A stretch of DNA of 64,000 nt. It comes from Phylloscopus collybita. Its lineage: Eukaryota > Chordata > Aves > Passeriformes > Phylloscopidae. Location of the stretch: positions 10,264,001 to 10,328,000 of the forward strand of contig JAJNNQ010000003.1 of NCBI GenBank assembly GCA_027886175.1, read 5' to 3'. The translations under genes and the position numbers were made by a program. Under the pieces are notes generated by a model. The model did not search any database, had not been told where the DNA came from, and saw nothing but the letters and a program-made list of their open reading frames with translations. Of the stretch, positions 25,001-37,479 are shown in pieces; within the stretch, counting starts at the first letter, position 1, and each line of letters begins with the position of its first letter.

Positions 25001-25229
25001 AGCTTTTCATAAAGGAGAGGTGTAAAGAAAAATGTGTAAACTGAAAAAAAGATCAGCAGAGATGCTGTCAGCCAGTCCATGTGATGGAGCCCCAGGAAGA
25101 CCAGGGATTTCTGACTTCAGCTTTTTCCCTAAGCTGTATTATTGTCGCTGGGTCTGCAGAGATCTCACAGTTTTGTAATTCATGATGTGTGCCTGTGATA
25201 GACAGGCAAGCCAGCAAGCTGAGGGCAAG
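19087..25229. other. Non-coding sequence, no gene seen
   Basis: About 6 kb without a supported gene. There is T-rich sequence at 21541-21620 and otherwise mixed composition. The longest frame is 171 codons (22580-23095, plus strand), with several others overlapping it on both strands, and none is recognised. Splice-donor-like AAGGTGAG near 23346 and an acceptor-like pyrimidine tract ending in CAG near 23951 are within chance expectation. Confidence 0.65.
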
Positions 25230-25400
25230 CTGCCAGCCTTCCCTTCACTTTGAACGCCCTTGGCCGTCCTGAGACTCGTTCCAAAACATTTAAATTGCTT
25301 AAGTGTGCAGCGATGTGTTTTAATTAATGCAGAAGAAGGGGACAGTAAAATACAGGTCCCTTCAGTACTAATTTGGCCTTGTGGTTGAGGCACAGGTGCT
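25230..25400. promoter_or_regulatory. Weak candidate conserved non-coding element
   Basis: A segment with several CpGs (about 25254-25312) followed by AT-rich homeodomain-like sequence (TTTAAATTGCTTAAG near 25290 and TTTTAATTAATG near 25318). The texture differs from the flanks but no motif is decisive. It is listed as a low-confidence target for conservation testing. Confidence 0.2.
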
Positions 25401-28400
25401 AGAAAGCCAGGAGTGCCTGGATGTGCCTCTGCCTCACTGCAGCACCAGCAGTGCCGCAGTTTGCCCGGCCTCAGTGGGGCTGACGGTGCTGGGCTGCCTT
25501 TGCCAGGTGCCTGGGACACAGGGTACCATGGGAAAGGTGAGTGCAGCACACAGGTATTTATGACATCTTCTTGCTACTCTGTCTAGGAAATGAGCTCCAC
25601 AAAATAAACAGCAGGTTTATTATTAAACGGCAGGACCTGGAGACTGAAGCCTTCCCGTGACACACTTTGTGAAAACTTTCAGGAAGTGGCAGAGTTTCCT
25701 CAAAGTCCTCTCTCCAGTGCGAGGAAAGCAATAGCGTTGTAGGAAGAGATCACTGCTTCCATTGCACAGGGGGGGGAACACGACTGTCACCCAGCTGCCA
25801 CAGGAAATGTGGCATCCAACTAGGGCTCCATGTAAAATGTCTCTGGAGGCTCACATTGTGATTTACCACAAGACTACCTTTTGTCAAACCCCCACCCCCC
25901 CAACCAATCTGTGTGTAGTCCTGGAGAAGGGATATTTCTGAGCCCACTATTTTCCCTGTGAGCACAGCAGAGAAAAGGAAAGTGGAGAACATTTTGGGTC
26001 ATGATTAATGTCACAGGGATCAGATGATATTTGAGTTTTTGATGACATTTGGATTATTAGGGATTACATGTTGCCTGATTGAAGTGCCCCAACTCCAGCA
26101 TCTACACCCTAACCATGATTCTTTAATAGAGGGCACAGATCGTGATCTGACCATGTGAATGAATTGTTCATTGCAATGCCAGGAGCACTTCCTTCTAAGA
26201 CACAATGATATTATAAACCATGGCTCAGCCTGTGAACTAGTCAGAAGATCTGGCATCGATCTGGCCAGAAAATGACCCTGCTGAATTTGGAAATAAGGGG
26301 TCAAATTCTCAGACAGGCTCTAATGGATTAGGACATTTTTATGAGAGATTCCCCTTTAGAAAATCACCCTAACTGGACCTTCTAAACTCTTCAGATGCCC
26401 AGAATTTGTATGGCAGCTAGGAATGCCTTGATTTTGTAGAAGATTTATTGGGGAAATTTAACCAACACCTGCAATTAGTCAGCATGAGTCTTACCAGAAT
26501 GGTCAGTTCCTTAATTTAATGAGCATTAGAACAGTGATTCATTTCAAAGTGGAACTTGGTTATAGTGCTGCAGAAAGAAGAAATGACAGAGAGGAACAAA
26601 GAGAATGAGGAAACAGTTGTTTTAGGCTGAAAACAGACCAATATATTCCTGGAAGTACACTTTCAGCCCCCTGGCTCAAGTCGAGGGAGAAATCCCTGTA
26701 TACAGTTGTATACAACTTCTCTTAACAAGGCTGACCTTATTTCTTTAGGCCAAAGTTCTGCAAGGCTGCAGGTACTGGCTAACAACCCATGCCAGGCTAA
26801 TCTGCACAGAAGAACCATGAAAGGAGTATTTTCCATGCATTTCCTTGTTCCGTGAAAGCACTAACAGGTTAAATACTTGCATAGAAATGTAATAATACTT
26901 AATGCATTCCTACCCAGGTTCTGGCTTTTCTTCTGGCATAATTTATCCTTCTTCAAGACCAGAGATCCTTTGCTCATGCTGCCTTCAGTCTAACTAAAGT
27001 CAGCAGGAGACAAAAGTGTTGCATGTCTCGCAAGATGAAACCCATTCTTGACCAAGTAAACACCTTCCAGGGTAACAAAAGCAATGGAGCAACTAAGCCT
27101 GTAAATAGGAGATCAAGCAGAGAAATGAGAAAACATTCATTTGCCTGGGAAAAAGTCCTGGCAAAGCTCACAGTGGTGAAACCAAATGGAAATGTTGCAA
27201 ACTTTCACCTAGAATAAACAATCCGAATCAGCTGGAAGCGCTTTCCATCGCACTGGTTCCCAGGAATGGGGTTGCCTCATTTTCTTGACACAAGGCTGCC
27301 AAAATCTGTAGTGACAGACTAGAATCCTGCTGATTAGCCAAGCTCTTGGCACATTTGTATGGCCAAAGATTTTTATTTATTATTTTTCTGTTAAGAATCG
27401 CTACTAGATTAAAAATGGGAGGCAGGCAACGCAAATACATATTTATTTGGGTGGAGGAGACTTTGGCTTTAGGGTAGAATAAAGCGTGGTGTTATGTGGC
27501 AGCTTTCTGTCACAGGGCTTCAGATGTGAAATGCCATTATTAACCTCCCAGCACTGTCTGTGGCAGGTGAGACATGCTCCATTTCTCAGATGGTCAGAAG
27601 CTGGCCAGAGATATGAGGCACCAAGTCCTCTTAGATCCCCTTTAGTCAAGCCTGACTAGCTTATTCCTTGTTCTGAGGACCCTGTTCCATGTTTTTACAT
27701 TTGCTGTTGAAAGCTGCCTGCAGCACCTGCAATTAGTAGATGCTCTGGTAGAGAAGTTAGTGCCACACTAAAACCAGAGCTCAGGAACTCTGACTTTCTT
27801 CCTTTGCTATTTCTTGGATTATGTTTGGAAGCAGGGACTCTGTCCCTCGGTGTTTGCGCTTCAGAATTATCCTACCGTGAAGAAAATCCCTGTTTTTTTC
27901 CTTTTCTTCACAAAGGTCTTTTATTTTATGTTTGTTCTCCTACCCATCTGTTTCAATGGCTGTCCAGTCCCCGCTGCTCACAGACCAGGTGTTGAAGCAC
28001 CTCTTTCACCCACCTCATCTTTACCGGTTCTCCCACAGTGCCTACTTCTTCTTTTCACTCTTCACTGCCTGAGCCAGCATCCCCCTGTTGTTCAAGGCAG
28101 CCTTTGTACACATTTCCTTTTTCTCTGAAGCTCTAGCAACACAAGAAGTATGGGCTCAGAAAAAATTAAATAGCAACGGAGATGTTTCCCTTTTTCTCAG
28201 CTCTTTCTTCAGCATGGCTTTCTTTGGGAATTCTGTTCAGAGTTTCTTGCCATTTGCAACAGCATCCAGGGAACCAAGCTGCAACGTAATACATCTGGGG
28301 CTAAGTTTGAAAGAGAAGCCAGATGCAGACAGGCATACTGGAGAGGGGGGGGAAGGAAACAGGGAAAGTTGAGACATAAGTGGACATCCAGCAAAGCCTT

Positions 28401-30569
28401 GCAAAGCCAACTGGCAGCCTCGTCCTCCAAGAGGCTGTCTGAAAGCAGAGATTTGTCTGAATCAGAACCCTCCATCCAAACAGACATGAACTTTGAGAAG
28501 GGTCAGGTCCAGATTGTCTCCAGCTGGGCTCCAAGCCCTGATAAGAGAGTTCCTCCCTGGGGCTTGAGAGCAGCTGAGTCCTCAGGCAGCCTCAGTACTG
28601 ACCTCTCCTTTCCAGGGTCTCCAGGATTTTTTACCCAGTTACTAGGTCATGATCAACCCTCCTTGGGATTGTTTATTTCACTGTCCAGGGACATTTTTTT
28701 TTCTTCAGGGAGCTCTGCAAAGCAGTTTTTCAGGAGAGGAGGAGATTCAGCGTGACTCAAGGGTGTTTGAGAAACAGGGAAGACAAATGAGGAGATCCTA
28801 GAGGTACTTCCTTTCTAAATAGCTCAGAGATTAGTAACGCTTTGCCATACCTGTAAATAGTTCACTCACAGACATGAATGCCAAGGAGTGCTCAGAAAGC
28901 TGCACCTCGCTGCCCCTCATTTTCAAAGTGCGTTTGTGATTTTTCAGCAACCGCCTACCAAGCTGAGAGAAAAGAGAAAGATCCCTGACCTTTCACTGCT
29001 CTGGTTTCCTAATAATTTGGACACCTTTAATCCTTGCCTCAGTCTGAAGGGCACAGTTGTGTAACACAGGCACAGTCCAGGAAGAGCCTGGCACAAGAGA
29101 AATGCTGGACCCCAATGTGCAAAAAAAAAAAAAAAAAAAGCAGGAGGAGAGCAAAATAAAAGCATTTCTGGGGGATCACAATAACACTAACCATAGTTCT
29201 GTGGTGTTTGGAGAGTCAGTCACTGTGTGGAAGGGTTTTGCCTGTCACCAAAATGTCCATGCAGAGTGGTCAGACGGGTTGGGCAGTGAGCACATGTACA
29301 TTAATATTTGCTGTCACTGAGGTTGCAAAATAGAACAGACAGATCATTTCAGGACTTGGCCTCCTTATCTCCATCTACCACAGCCTATAAAGTTGCATAA
29401 GAGAAGAGGACTGAATAAGAAGAATTTTGAGGTGGAAACCTGAAGAGGAGCAAAGCAGATGCAGCAATACCAAACGGCAAAGCTCCCCTAGAATGGGATT
29501 TTATGGTAATGGCAAAGTAATTCTGAGCTTGTCAAACCCCGACTTCAGGTCCTACCCATCTTAGGCCAAAAGAAGTTAAAATTAAGAAGGCTTCTTTTGT
29601 GGTTTGTCAGTTACTCTGTGATTATGGACACTCAAATTGCTTTCTACTGAAAGACTCAAGGATGTGCACCTACTGGAAAACTTCCTTGTTTAACGCATAT
29701 AATTCCAGTATGCAAAAAACTTAATGACTGAGAAAAAGAGGAAGATGTTCCCACTGTGGTTTAGTGGTGACAAAAGGGTTAATCATCTCCCGACAGGACA
29801 CACTAAATGCCATTGAGTCCTCGCCTTCCCCTAGGCTCTGAGAGCAGCTCAGAGAGGACAACCCCATGCAGAAACAGGGGGGCACAAACACCCAGCATGC
29901 AGCAGAAGAGACAAAGTGGCTCCAAAGTGCTTTTGATCTGTTGTAAACCCTGACTTAGTTTAAGAGGAGTGAAGACTTTTTTGTTTGGGAGCCACGAGCA
30001 TCTGTTTAGTGACTTCTCGGGGCATGGGAGAAGCAGCTCACTGGTGTCTTGCCAGGTAAGCAGCAAACAGCATTAGGTCATTGCAAACAGTTCTCCTTGG
30101 GCTCCATCTGTCAGATAAGGACCATGTCACTGGCAGGATGTTTGTGCTGATGAACTCTCCTTCAGCTAAGAAAAGCCAAATGTGAAGCTCGTTAAGGAGA
30201 GAACCTGAGATGCCCTCCCTAGACCAGCAGCAGCTGATTTGCTGCTATGGGTTAGTTAATCTCTCATTACCTCAGGACAAAATGAGCTGTGTGAAGAAGA
30301 AATGTCTCTGTCATGACATGTCAAACCTGTGGAGCCAACTGCGTCCCAAGTGCAGAAGCTGTCAGGGGCCACGGGGGTGGTTCTGGCTCTGAATTAGCCA
30401 CAGCTGATTATGTGTGAGTGACTCCTGCAGTTGGGGCATGACCAACAGCCTTCTTGGGGCTCAGCCTGCAGGAGACAAGGTTGTGTTCCAGCCTCACCTT
30501 CCCTGGCTTTGGTTAGTGGCCATTCAAATACGGTGCTGTCAAGGAAGAAGCACAGCACCTAATAGTGGT
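25401..30569. other. Non-coding sequence, no gene seen
   Basis: Mixed sequence with a G7 run near 25770, C-rich patches near 25890, and an A19 run at 29121-29139. A consensus-like splice donor AAGGTGAGT (about 25534-25542) follows an unrecognised 60-codon frame, and CAGGTAAGC occurs at about 30053-30061. Both are at the frequency expected by chance. No gene is supported. Confidence 0.65.
29121..29139 (+). repeat. Poly(A) run, 19 A
   Basis: An uninterrupted A run without a nearby upstream AATAAA. It is interpreted as a simple mononucleotide tract. Confidence 0.9.
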
Positions 30570-30800
30570 GTAGATTGAGATGAGATTAAAAGAAAACCTG
30601 TGGTTCAGAGGAATGACGCCATGGAAAACATCAAGGAAAACGAGCTGGAATGTGCAATCATTAGCAAATTGCTTTATTTATGGCTATTGGACACTGTTGT
30701 TGTGCCAAATCTTGAATTTATTTGGTGCCGTGGATTTCTTAATTAAAATCGTATTATTGAATTGTTATTTGGTGCAGTTTGCAATGATCATCCCCCTAGC
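30570..30800. promoter_or_regulatory. Candidate conserved non-coding element (homeodomain-rich)
   Basis: A stretch of AT-rich but non-repetitive sequence with many homeodomain-type cores: ATCATTAGC near 30657, TTTATTTATGG (30673-30683, HOX/FOX type), TTAATTAA (30739-30746), and further ATT/TAAT cores to about 30790. This base texture is what long-range developmental enhancers in vertebrates often show. A frame of 84 codons crosses it and looks like a membrane segment, but that follows from T-rich codons and I do not consider it coding. Conservation is inferred, not shown. Confidence 0.35.
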
Positions 30801-32158
30801 TATTTTTACTTTTGTTCTGTGTATGTGCGTATGATCCTGTAAAAACAGGCCAGTCTGTGGGGAGAGAGCACGTTTCCAGTCATGCTTTTTAAAAGGCACA
30901 GCTGATTTTCTCCGAGTTGACTCACTGCTCTCCTCCATTTTGCTTTTCTGCTTCACCTCGCAGGCTGTACTGCAGTGGCTCCAAACCCTTTGCCTCCCAG
31001 TTATTAATGTTAAGCTGACAAGCTTTAAGTAAGGATTTTCAGGTGTCTTTACAAAGCTTGTGTTGGCTGCTAGGTGTTCCCAGGAGGCTGTAGATCCTGG
31101 AATCTTCCACCCTGGCAATGTGCCCAGCCCATCACAACTGCGACCTTACCAAGATCTCAGTACTGGGATTTTGCAGCTGTTCAGAGGTCTCCAGACACCA
31201 CAGCAAATGATTGCTGCTCTCTGAGTCAGCCAGTTCCTGCTTTAGATGACACAGATCCCAAGCCTTCCAGGTTTTCCCACTGTTCCTTAGGAGAACCACC
31301 TTCAGAGTTGGTTTCCCTGAGATGGAGCAACAAGTGGAGGTTGGTGACTGTGTCATTTGCCTTTAGTTTGCTATATGCCAAGGCAGATGGTCTTCAAGGC
31401 AGACATATGGAGATGGCAGGATGGGGGAGAGCTGAGATCTCCAGAGATGATGATTGGATCAACAACCATTTCTGCAGAAGGGCTGTACTGTAGAGAAATC
31501 ACATCAGCTCTTTTCCCTCATGGTAATTAAATCCATTATGTGATGCTGTGTATATCCAAACCCTTTTCAAGTAGTTTTGTGCTTTACAGGCTGCTGGATC
31601 CCAGTCACAGCTGTGCAAAGCTGATAGCAGCTGCAGAAGGACAGAAGCAGCTCACCCCTGAGCCCTGCTCCCTCAAACCCTGCCCTCCTCTGATGCACAC
31701 TTGTGTGCTGGAGCACCCCACAGCAACCCTAGAGTTCAGACTTTGGCTTGTCCCATCATATCATCAAGATTAAAAAGTCTTCTGTGATGAGACACAGTCA
31801 TAGTAAGAACATGGGTCCTCTGCAAAGCAAGGTAAACTCAGCTTTTCAGTCACATGCCCATCATCAGTCCCTACAGGAAGATATTTCAGTTTAGAAGCTC
31901 ACAAGTACACCACATACCCTACATTCTGTGCTGCTGTTTTGCACAACACTTCCCAGCCTGTTTGAACCTAGCTCTGGGCTCTCTCAGGTCTCTTTCACGT
32001 CTGTTTTGTCCCAGGGACAAATCTCTCCTGAGAACTGCAGTATCAGCCTCATGTATTGCTCAGTTTTAAGCAAATAACCAGAGGCTGGTTACACTCAGGT
32101 TCATTAGTAGGTCTCACATCTTGCATGAAGCAAGATCAAAAAAGATTTCTTTTTTCTC
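30801..32158. other. Non-coding sequence, no gene seen
   Basis: Mixed composition with frames up to 139 codons that are unrecognised. No repeat or RNA gene is visible up to the TTTTTC array. Confidence 0.7.
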
Positions 32159-32288
32159 CTTTTTCTTTTTCTTTTTCTTTTTCTTTTTCTTTTTCTTTTT
32201 CTTTTTCTTTTTCTTTTTCTTTTTCTTTTTCTTTTTCTTTTTCTTTTTCTTTTTCTTTTTCTTTTTTTTTCTTTTTTTTTCTCTTTTT
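32159..32288 (+). repeat. (TTTTTC)n microsatellite, about 18 units
   Basis: A hexanucleotide TTTTTC array of about 100 bases with near-perfect phase, degrading on the right into longer T runs broken by single C. It is fully pyrimidine on this strand, hence able to form purine-pyrimidine triplexes in principle. The apparent poly-phenylalanine and lysine-arginine-rich frames are artefacts. Confidence 0.97.
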
Positions 32289-33049
32289 GAGAAATCCAGG
32301 TGATTTGGAGCACCTGGGGTGTAACCTGGCTGTCAAAGCAAGCTGAAACAGGCAACACTTGGGACATTCAGGGCCGGGGGGAGTGCCACTAAACCATCTC
32401 AGCATGTGTGATGCTGTCCTGCACCCATCAGTTTGCAGGTCTGTCTTTTTCTCCAGGACCTCATGAGATGAGGAGCTCCCTTGTGACAGCCTCTCCTGCA
32501 GGGATTCATGACTCCAAGGGAGCAGCAGGGACACTGGGTGTGCACTCACCTGCTTTCATATGTGACATGTCTCAGCCACTGATGTCCAGGGTGAGGGATG
32601 CTGAAAGGCCTATCCTTCTTATTTTGGGTCTTCCCTTTGTCTTTCTCCAAGCAAAGGATGTGTACCAGGAGCTGCTCCCCACAGCAGTGGAATCTAAATA
32701 ATCCCTCTAATGAGAATCCTGGATCCCTGCCCAAGGCACACACACACACACCTGGAGGGCTGGGTGCAGAGGTTTCGGGGGAAGATAAGATGCTCCTCTG
32801 TCAATCAGAAACACTGTGAACAGCATTCACGCTGCTTTTTGAGGGGCTATTGTGTATTTCACGCCCCTTCCCGTGGCTCTTCCCGGGCTCTCTCTGCGGG
32901 GGGAAGGCACCTGGCAGCGGGCTCTGGAGGCTGCCATCCACAGCCCAGCCCCAGCACAGGCACACACCTGCCTGCAGCCGGACCAGCACCAGGCAAGGCA
33001 ACTGCTGCCAAGGGAGGTTTCTTCGGGACCCGACTAACTAAAACTTCCT
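32289..33049. other. Non-coding sequence with a small GC-rich patch
   Basis: No gene is supported. A CA run lies at 32737-32750. From about 32860 to 32990 the sequence is GC-rich with several CpGs, but less dense than the block near 8.1-8.4 kb. Short overlapping frames on both strands reflect the low stop frequency of GC-rich DNA. Confidence 0.65.
32737..32750 (+). repeat. (CA)7 microsatellite
   Basis: Seven perfect CA units. This is short for a polymorphic dinucleotide repeat. Confidence 0.9.
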
Positions 33050-33430
33050 TAAGGTATGCAGGAGTTCTTCCAGATTGCAAAATGAAAATCACTGCCCGGA
33101 ATCACTGCGTTCAAAGTAGGGAAATATCCCTTTAAGGAAACCCATTGGCAGTGTAACTAAAGGCCCTTAGGCCAAGCTGATATTCAACATGACTCCACCG
33201 AAGTCAAGAGAAATACACCAGGGATTAAGTTTGGCCCAATAGCAAAAACCACAGGCAAGTGAGACTGATTCCCAGAATCGAGTTGACCTGAAAAATGTAG
33301 TTAGGCTTTGCCCTTAAAGGAATAATTTTCTTAATAACAACAGATAAAATGAAATGCTTGTCAAAATTGTTACAAGCATATGGGGATGAGATGATCAACA
33401 TTGCATGAATTATTTCCTTCAGCAGCTGTG
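33050..33430. promoter_or_regulatory. Candidate conserved non-coding element
   Basis: Non-repetitive sequence of even composition with several short palindromic or near-palindromic segments (for example TCCCTTTAAGGAAA near 33128 and CCCTTAAAGGAATAA near 33311) and few long runs. It lacks obvious transposon features. The call is based on texture only and is weaker than those at 38.1 and 50.5 kb. Confidence 0.25.
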
Positions 33431-33527
33431 TTTCTGGTTCATTCTTTCACTGCTCTTTAACTCCCAAGCTTTTGACCTTTGCACTGCTCTTCTAGATTTA
33501 CTACCTGCCCTATTCATTCTTGGATTG

Positions 33528-33650
33528 TTAGACCCACAGACTGTGTGGTTTTGGTATTAATCCTAAGTTTGCCACTGACTTTCTGTGGGAATTTCATGGC
33601 TTGACTTTTTTTCCCTCAGTACCCTCTAACCCCATCTCTAATAGTACATC
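33528..33650 (+). mobile_element. MIR-type SINE remnant
   Basis: The clearest SINE-like trace in the window. In order it shows a GACCCACAGACTGTGTGG block, GGTATTAATCC (matching the tRNA-derived B-box region GGTTCGAATCC), TTTGCCACTGACTTTCTGTG (consensus CTGCCACTTACTAGCTGTG), then TGGCTTGACTT, CCCTCAGT and CCCCATCTCTAATAGTA in the positions of CAAGTCACTT, CCTCAGTTTCC and CATCTGTAAAATGGG. Alignment was by eye to a remembered MIR consensus. The element is old and has no functional promoter. Bird genomes keep only a modest number of such SINEs. Confidence 0.6.
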
Positions 33651-33965
33651 AATAAATGAACTAATTGCCAGGCAGTGTTAAGGGTAGAATATCTAATTTT
33701 GTCTTTCTGGATTGGGCCCTTGGTCTTCAACTTAATGCCTTGCAACCATTACCAAGCAAGGATGGTGGTTAGCATAAGGAAAAACACTCTCAGAAGCAGT
33801 GCCTGCCTATGGGACTTGGTTCCTGAGAGAGGAGAATTAATGACCACAGAATAAATCTTTTTCAAAACTCTGTCCAGAGCTCATTTGTTGTGTTTAACTT
33901 GTTCTCAGCAAGTCCTAAACAAACACTTGCAAACAAAGAGTGGAAAACCCAGCTAGAGTTGTTCA

Positions 33966-33990
33966 AAAAAACCAAACCAAAACCAAACAA
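33966..33990 (+). repeat. (AAACC)n-like low-complexity patch
   Basis: Irregular AAACC and AAAACC units, about five in a row. It is a low-complexity tract with no further interpretation. Confidence 0.6.
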
Positions 33991-35759
33991 GAGCAATTTG
34001 CCAGCGTGATAAAAAGATCATTACCAATAAACATATATGAAATAATCAGTTTATTCCACTTTACAGCATTGAAAAGCCAGTAAAAGAGAAAGGATTGAGG
34101 GGTTTTGGGGATGTTTATCAGTTTGGAAGATGTTACCAAGAGCTCCCAGGCTTTTTCACTTGCTTTCTCACCCTCTTGTACCTTCCAAGAAGCAACAGAC
34201 TTTTTAAATCACATTTTTCTTATTCAGCTTTGTAGTTCTCAGTCCCAAAATTCATGGCTGCAAGGGAGGGCTGGAGACTCCCTCCTGAGCTCCAGCACTT
34301 TAGGATCCCTGACTATCACTCCCTCACCTCTGTGTTTAACTCATGTTTGGCAAAGCAGAGCTTGATCTCAATCAGACCTCCTAGGAGGGCAGCCAGGTTG
34401 GGTTTGATGGCATCAAGAAATGTGGATCCAATCCTGCCTCTGGAGTTCATCCCAAAGTATAAGTGCCTTCACTGATACAATGCATCTACTTTCTTACTTG
34501 AACTTTCTGGGCTCTAGTGCTCTTGTATGGGGGCCTTACCTGCAGTTAAAGACTTTTCCTGCCATTTTGTCCTGACTGCACTTACACAATGTAATGACAC
34601 CACCTCTCATTTTCTGGATGAATTTAGCACATTTAAGTCTTCAACTCTCTTAACTTTTCTTCTTAAGATGCAGACACCAGAAAGGGCAAATTATTTTTCT
34701 ATTCAAGACTCTCTGTGGAACAAGAACTGGCTCATACTTCAGTCTACATCTCCTATCTTCACCCTTATCACTCTGCAATGTCACAGAGGTTGGGCTGCAT
34801 GTCCACCTTGCCCTCAGAGTCCTTTCCTGACTTCCTCTGCTTTCCAAGGTAGGTGTTCTCCTTCCATACAGGCAGCTGCATCCCAGTCCTCTTGGCACAG
34901 GGCTCTGTCTGCCTGAACACACGTGTTCTGCCTGTCAGTGATCCACATCTCTCCACATCAGCCACCTCCCCACCTGCCTGGTGTCACCTGCAGGATTGGG
35001 CAGCAGTCATTGTGCATCACCTTTCATGTGCTGAGTATAAGCACTGAAAATTAGTGATGTCCTGTCACTCCCTGAGGGTCTCCTCTGGGAATGTGACTTC
35101 TCAGGGACTGCTCATTTGGAAGAACTTTGATCTCCCTGCTCTCTAAGCCGTGCAGAGCTTGTGCTATTCATACCATGCTATTAATATTTGTGAGAGAATC
35201 TGCTAAGTCAACCACCTCGCCAAAATTCTATCCCATTCAGAGTAAGTTTTCCCAACAAAAGTTTTAACCTCTCCAAAGAACATAATAGGATTTGTCTGAA
35301 AGGCCTGGTTTTCATTTTAAAGAGGCTGAATAACTCCACTCAGTTCAGCTCCCCAACACCTTTTTCATCATGTTGTCCACAACTGTTTTCATCCTGTTGT
35401 GTGGTGCAGTTTTGCTTTAAACCTTGTCATGCCCTCGTGATTTTGAAGATGCTGTGCCATGCTGAGAGGTGTATGTGGTGGGGTGCCCAGTGCCTTAAGG
35501 AGATAAAAGTCTCAGTATTGGTCTCTGCTCTCCAATTATCTGCCCAAAGTGTGCCAGGTATTGGTCTGAAGCTGGTGGAAGAGCTCTAGTGTGATGCAGC
35601 TACAGTTTACATGCAGAAGTGGGGGACTCAGTGCTAGGAATAGCATGGGAATTTTTCTTTTCCCTTTTTTCAACTACTTTTACCCCTCATTAAGTGCTTT
35701 CAGACCTAGCCTCAGGCTTGATTTATTTTTGAAAGGACATTTTTAGCCACTGTGTCTTG

Positions 35760-35774
35760 AAAAAAAAAAAAAAA
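35760..35774 (+). repeat. Poly(A) run, 15 A
   Basis: An uninterrupted A run without a polyadenylation hexamer close upstream. Confidence 0.85.
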
Positions 35775-37479
35775 GAAAATCTGCAGAGATTATTTTTAAA
35801 GAAGAAACCACTCACATGCACACTCTGTCACAGTTTCTTTGCTCTCGATATCCCACAAGGTCTTCTCCACTGTGACATAGGGTATTGTTCCACTCCTCTC
35901 ACCTGCAGCTCTGTAACAACATCAAAGTGGCAGCCCTTCTGCTTTCTAGGCTGGAAAGATTATTGCTTTATTACAAAGAACAATAATCTCATAAAATTAC
36001 CAGAGTCAGGAGCAGCCTACTCCAGAGTAACACACCTGAACCTCCGAGTTGTTGCACAGTTTGGTAAAGCAACTTTTTGTGTTCAGCAGTGGGTGTAAGA
36101 GGCTGGAGAAATATGTCTTAAGCAGGTATCTGTCACTGTTCAAAGCCAGGCTTTTTTCCTGGCTCTGATTTGGTTCTTGCTGCTCTTAATTTTCCTTTCC
36201 AGCTGTCCAGATAATACAAGACTTTGAACTAGCAGCCTCTCCTCTTAAATCTGTAAGCATTTACTGAGCAGTATTTAGTTAAAGGAGCAGACAGAGATGG
36301 AGACCAAAGGCGGTGGGATACGGAGGGTTTGTGGTTACAGCACAAGGCTCTGAATCAGGAAATTGTCAGAATCAACTTCAAGAGATCGGTCCAAGCCACA
36401 AAGCTCAGTTCTGCATCTGCTCCTGCACCAAGCTCCAACTGCCCTGGAGTTTTGATCTGCCTGTTGTGTGGAGATCACCTCTGCTTTCCTTGGATTTACA
36501 AAAAGCAAATTATTATTAAAGGCACACTCAGCAAGTGCGCCAGATTGAGAAGAGGGTCCAGGGCAGGATTAACTCACCAGATAGCTTTCCAACAGTGAGG
36601 AGTTTGGACCCCATGGACATCACCTGGCTTGCAGGTGTTATGAGAACTCTCTTAGCTCAACCCAAGCTGTGCAGTGCACACACAGCCATAGCTTTTCCCC
36701 AAGCTGAAATGCAGTGGCCACAAAGCCCATAGCATCCCTCTTCTCTGAGCTACCCGTCTGCATCAAGCCAGAACTGTGAGGAGCAATAACAAATTCCCTC
36801 CCTGCTGAACAGCACCACAAAAGATGTGCAGTATCTGATTCCCAGATGGCAATGTTAAAAACAGAAGGCAACATGTCTGGGAAAGTACCCGAGGCATACC
36901 TGAACAATAGGAATAATAGAGATGTAAGAAGAAGATAGGTCCTTTCTTTTTTTCTGATATATGCATGCCTATGATCACTTAAAAAAACAAACAAACACCT
37001 TTTTTATTTTTTTTTTTCTTTAACAGGAAACAGTCTGCCTGAATAGACACACAGAGGGCTAGAGTGAAGTAGCTCAAATAGGTGAATGGTTGGTAGCAGA
37101 GTATTCCCGTCTTGTCTGCTCTTGGTATCTGTGTTGGGTGTCATGTAGGCACATAAATCTTTGGAATCCCTTAAGATTTATTTGGGTACCAATAAACTGA
37201 AAGCATATCTACCCTTCCAGCAATGTGGAGAATTATTCACTCTTAAGGACCATGTTCCCCTATAGTCCTCTCAGGAAACTTGAGGCTTGGCATAGGTTTC
37301 TATGCATAGTTTTTGCTTTAGGTCCTCCCAGGACAAGTTCTAAAAGGTTAATATGAGGAAGATGTGGCTGCCTTGTCTCACACATTCCAGGAGCTAAACA
37401 CCCTGAAGAAACCAAAGGCAGTGAATGTTTTGTGAGATACTCACCAGCCATCAGTGAGATGGAGATACCACCCCACGAG

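Larger units (their letters stand above)
33651..37479. other. Non-coding sequence, no gene seen
   Basis: Contains an AAACC-type patch (33966-33990), an A15 run (35760-35774), and a T-rich stretch with a strong acceptor-like end (about 37000-37027, pyrimidine tract then AACAG). The following sequence opens no recognised exon. Frames reach 129 codons and none is recognised. Confidence 0.65.

Noticed and set aside
32056..32549. Poly-phenylalanine and lysine/arginine/glutamate-rich proteins
   Set aside because: Products of the TTTTTC array read on the two strands.
37000..37027. Strong splice-acceptor-like pyrimidine tract ending in AACAG
   Set aside because: The downstream sequence gives no recognised exon, and T-rich tracts ending in AG are common.
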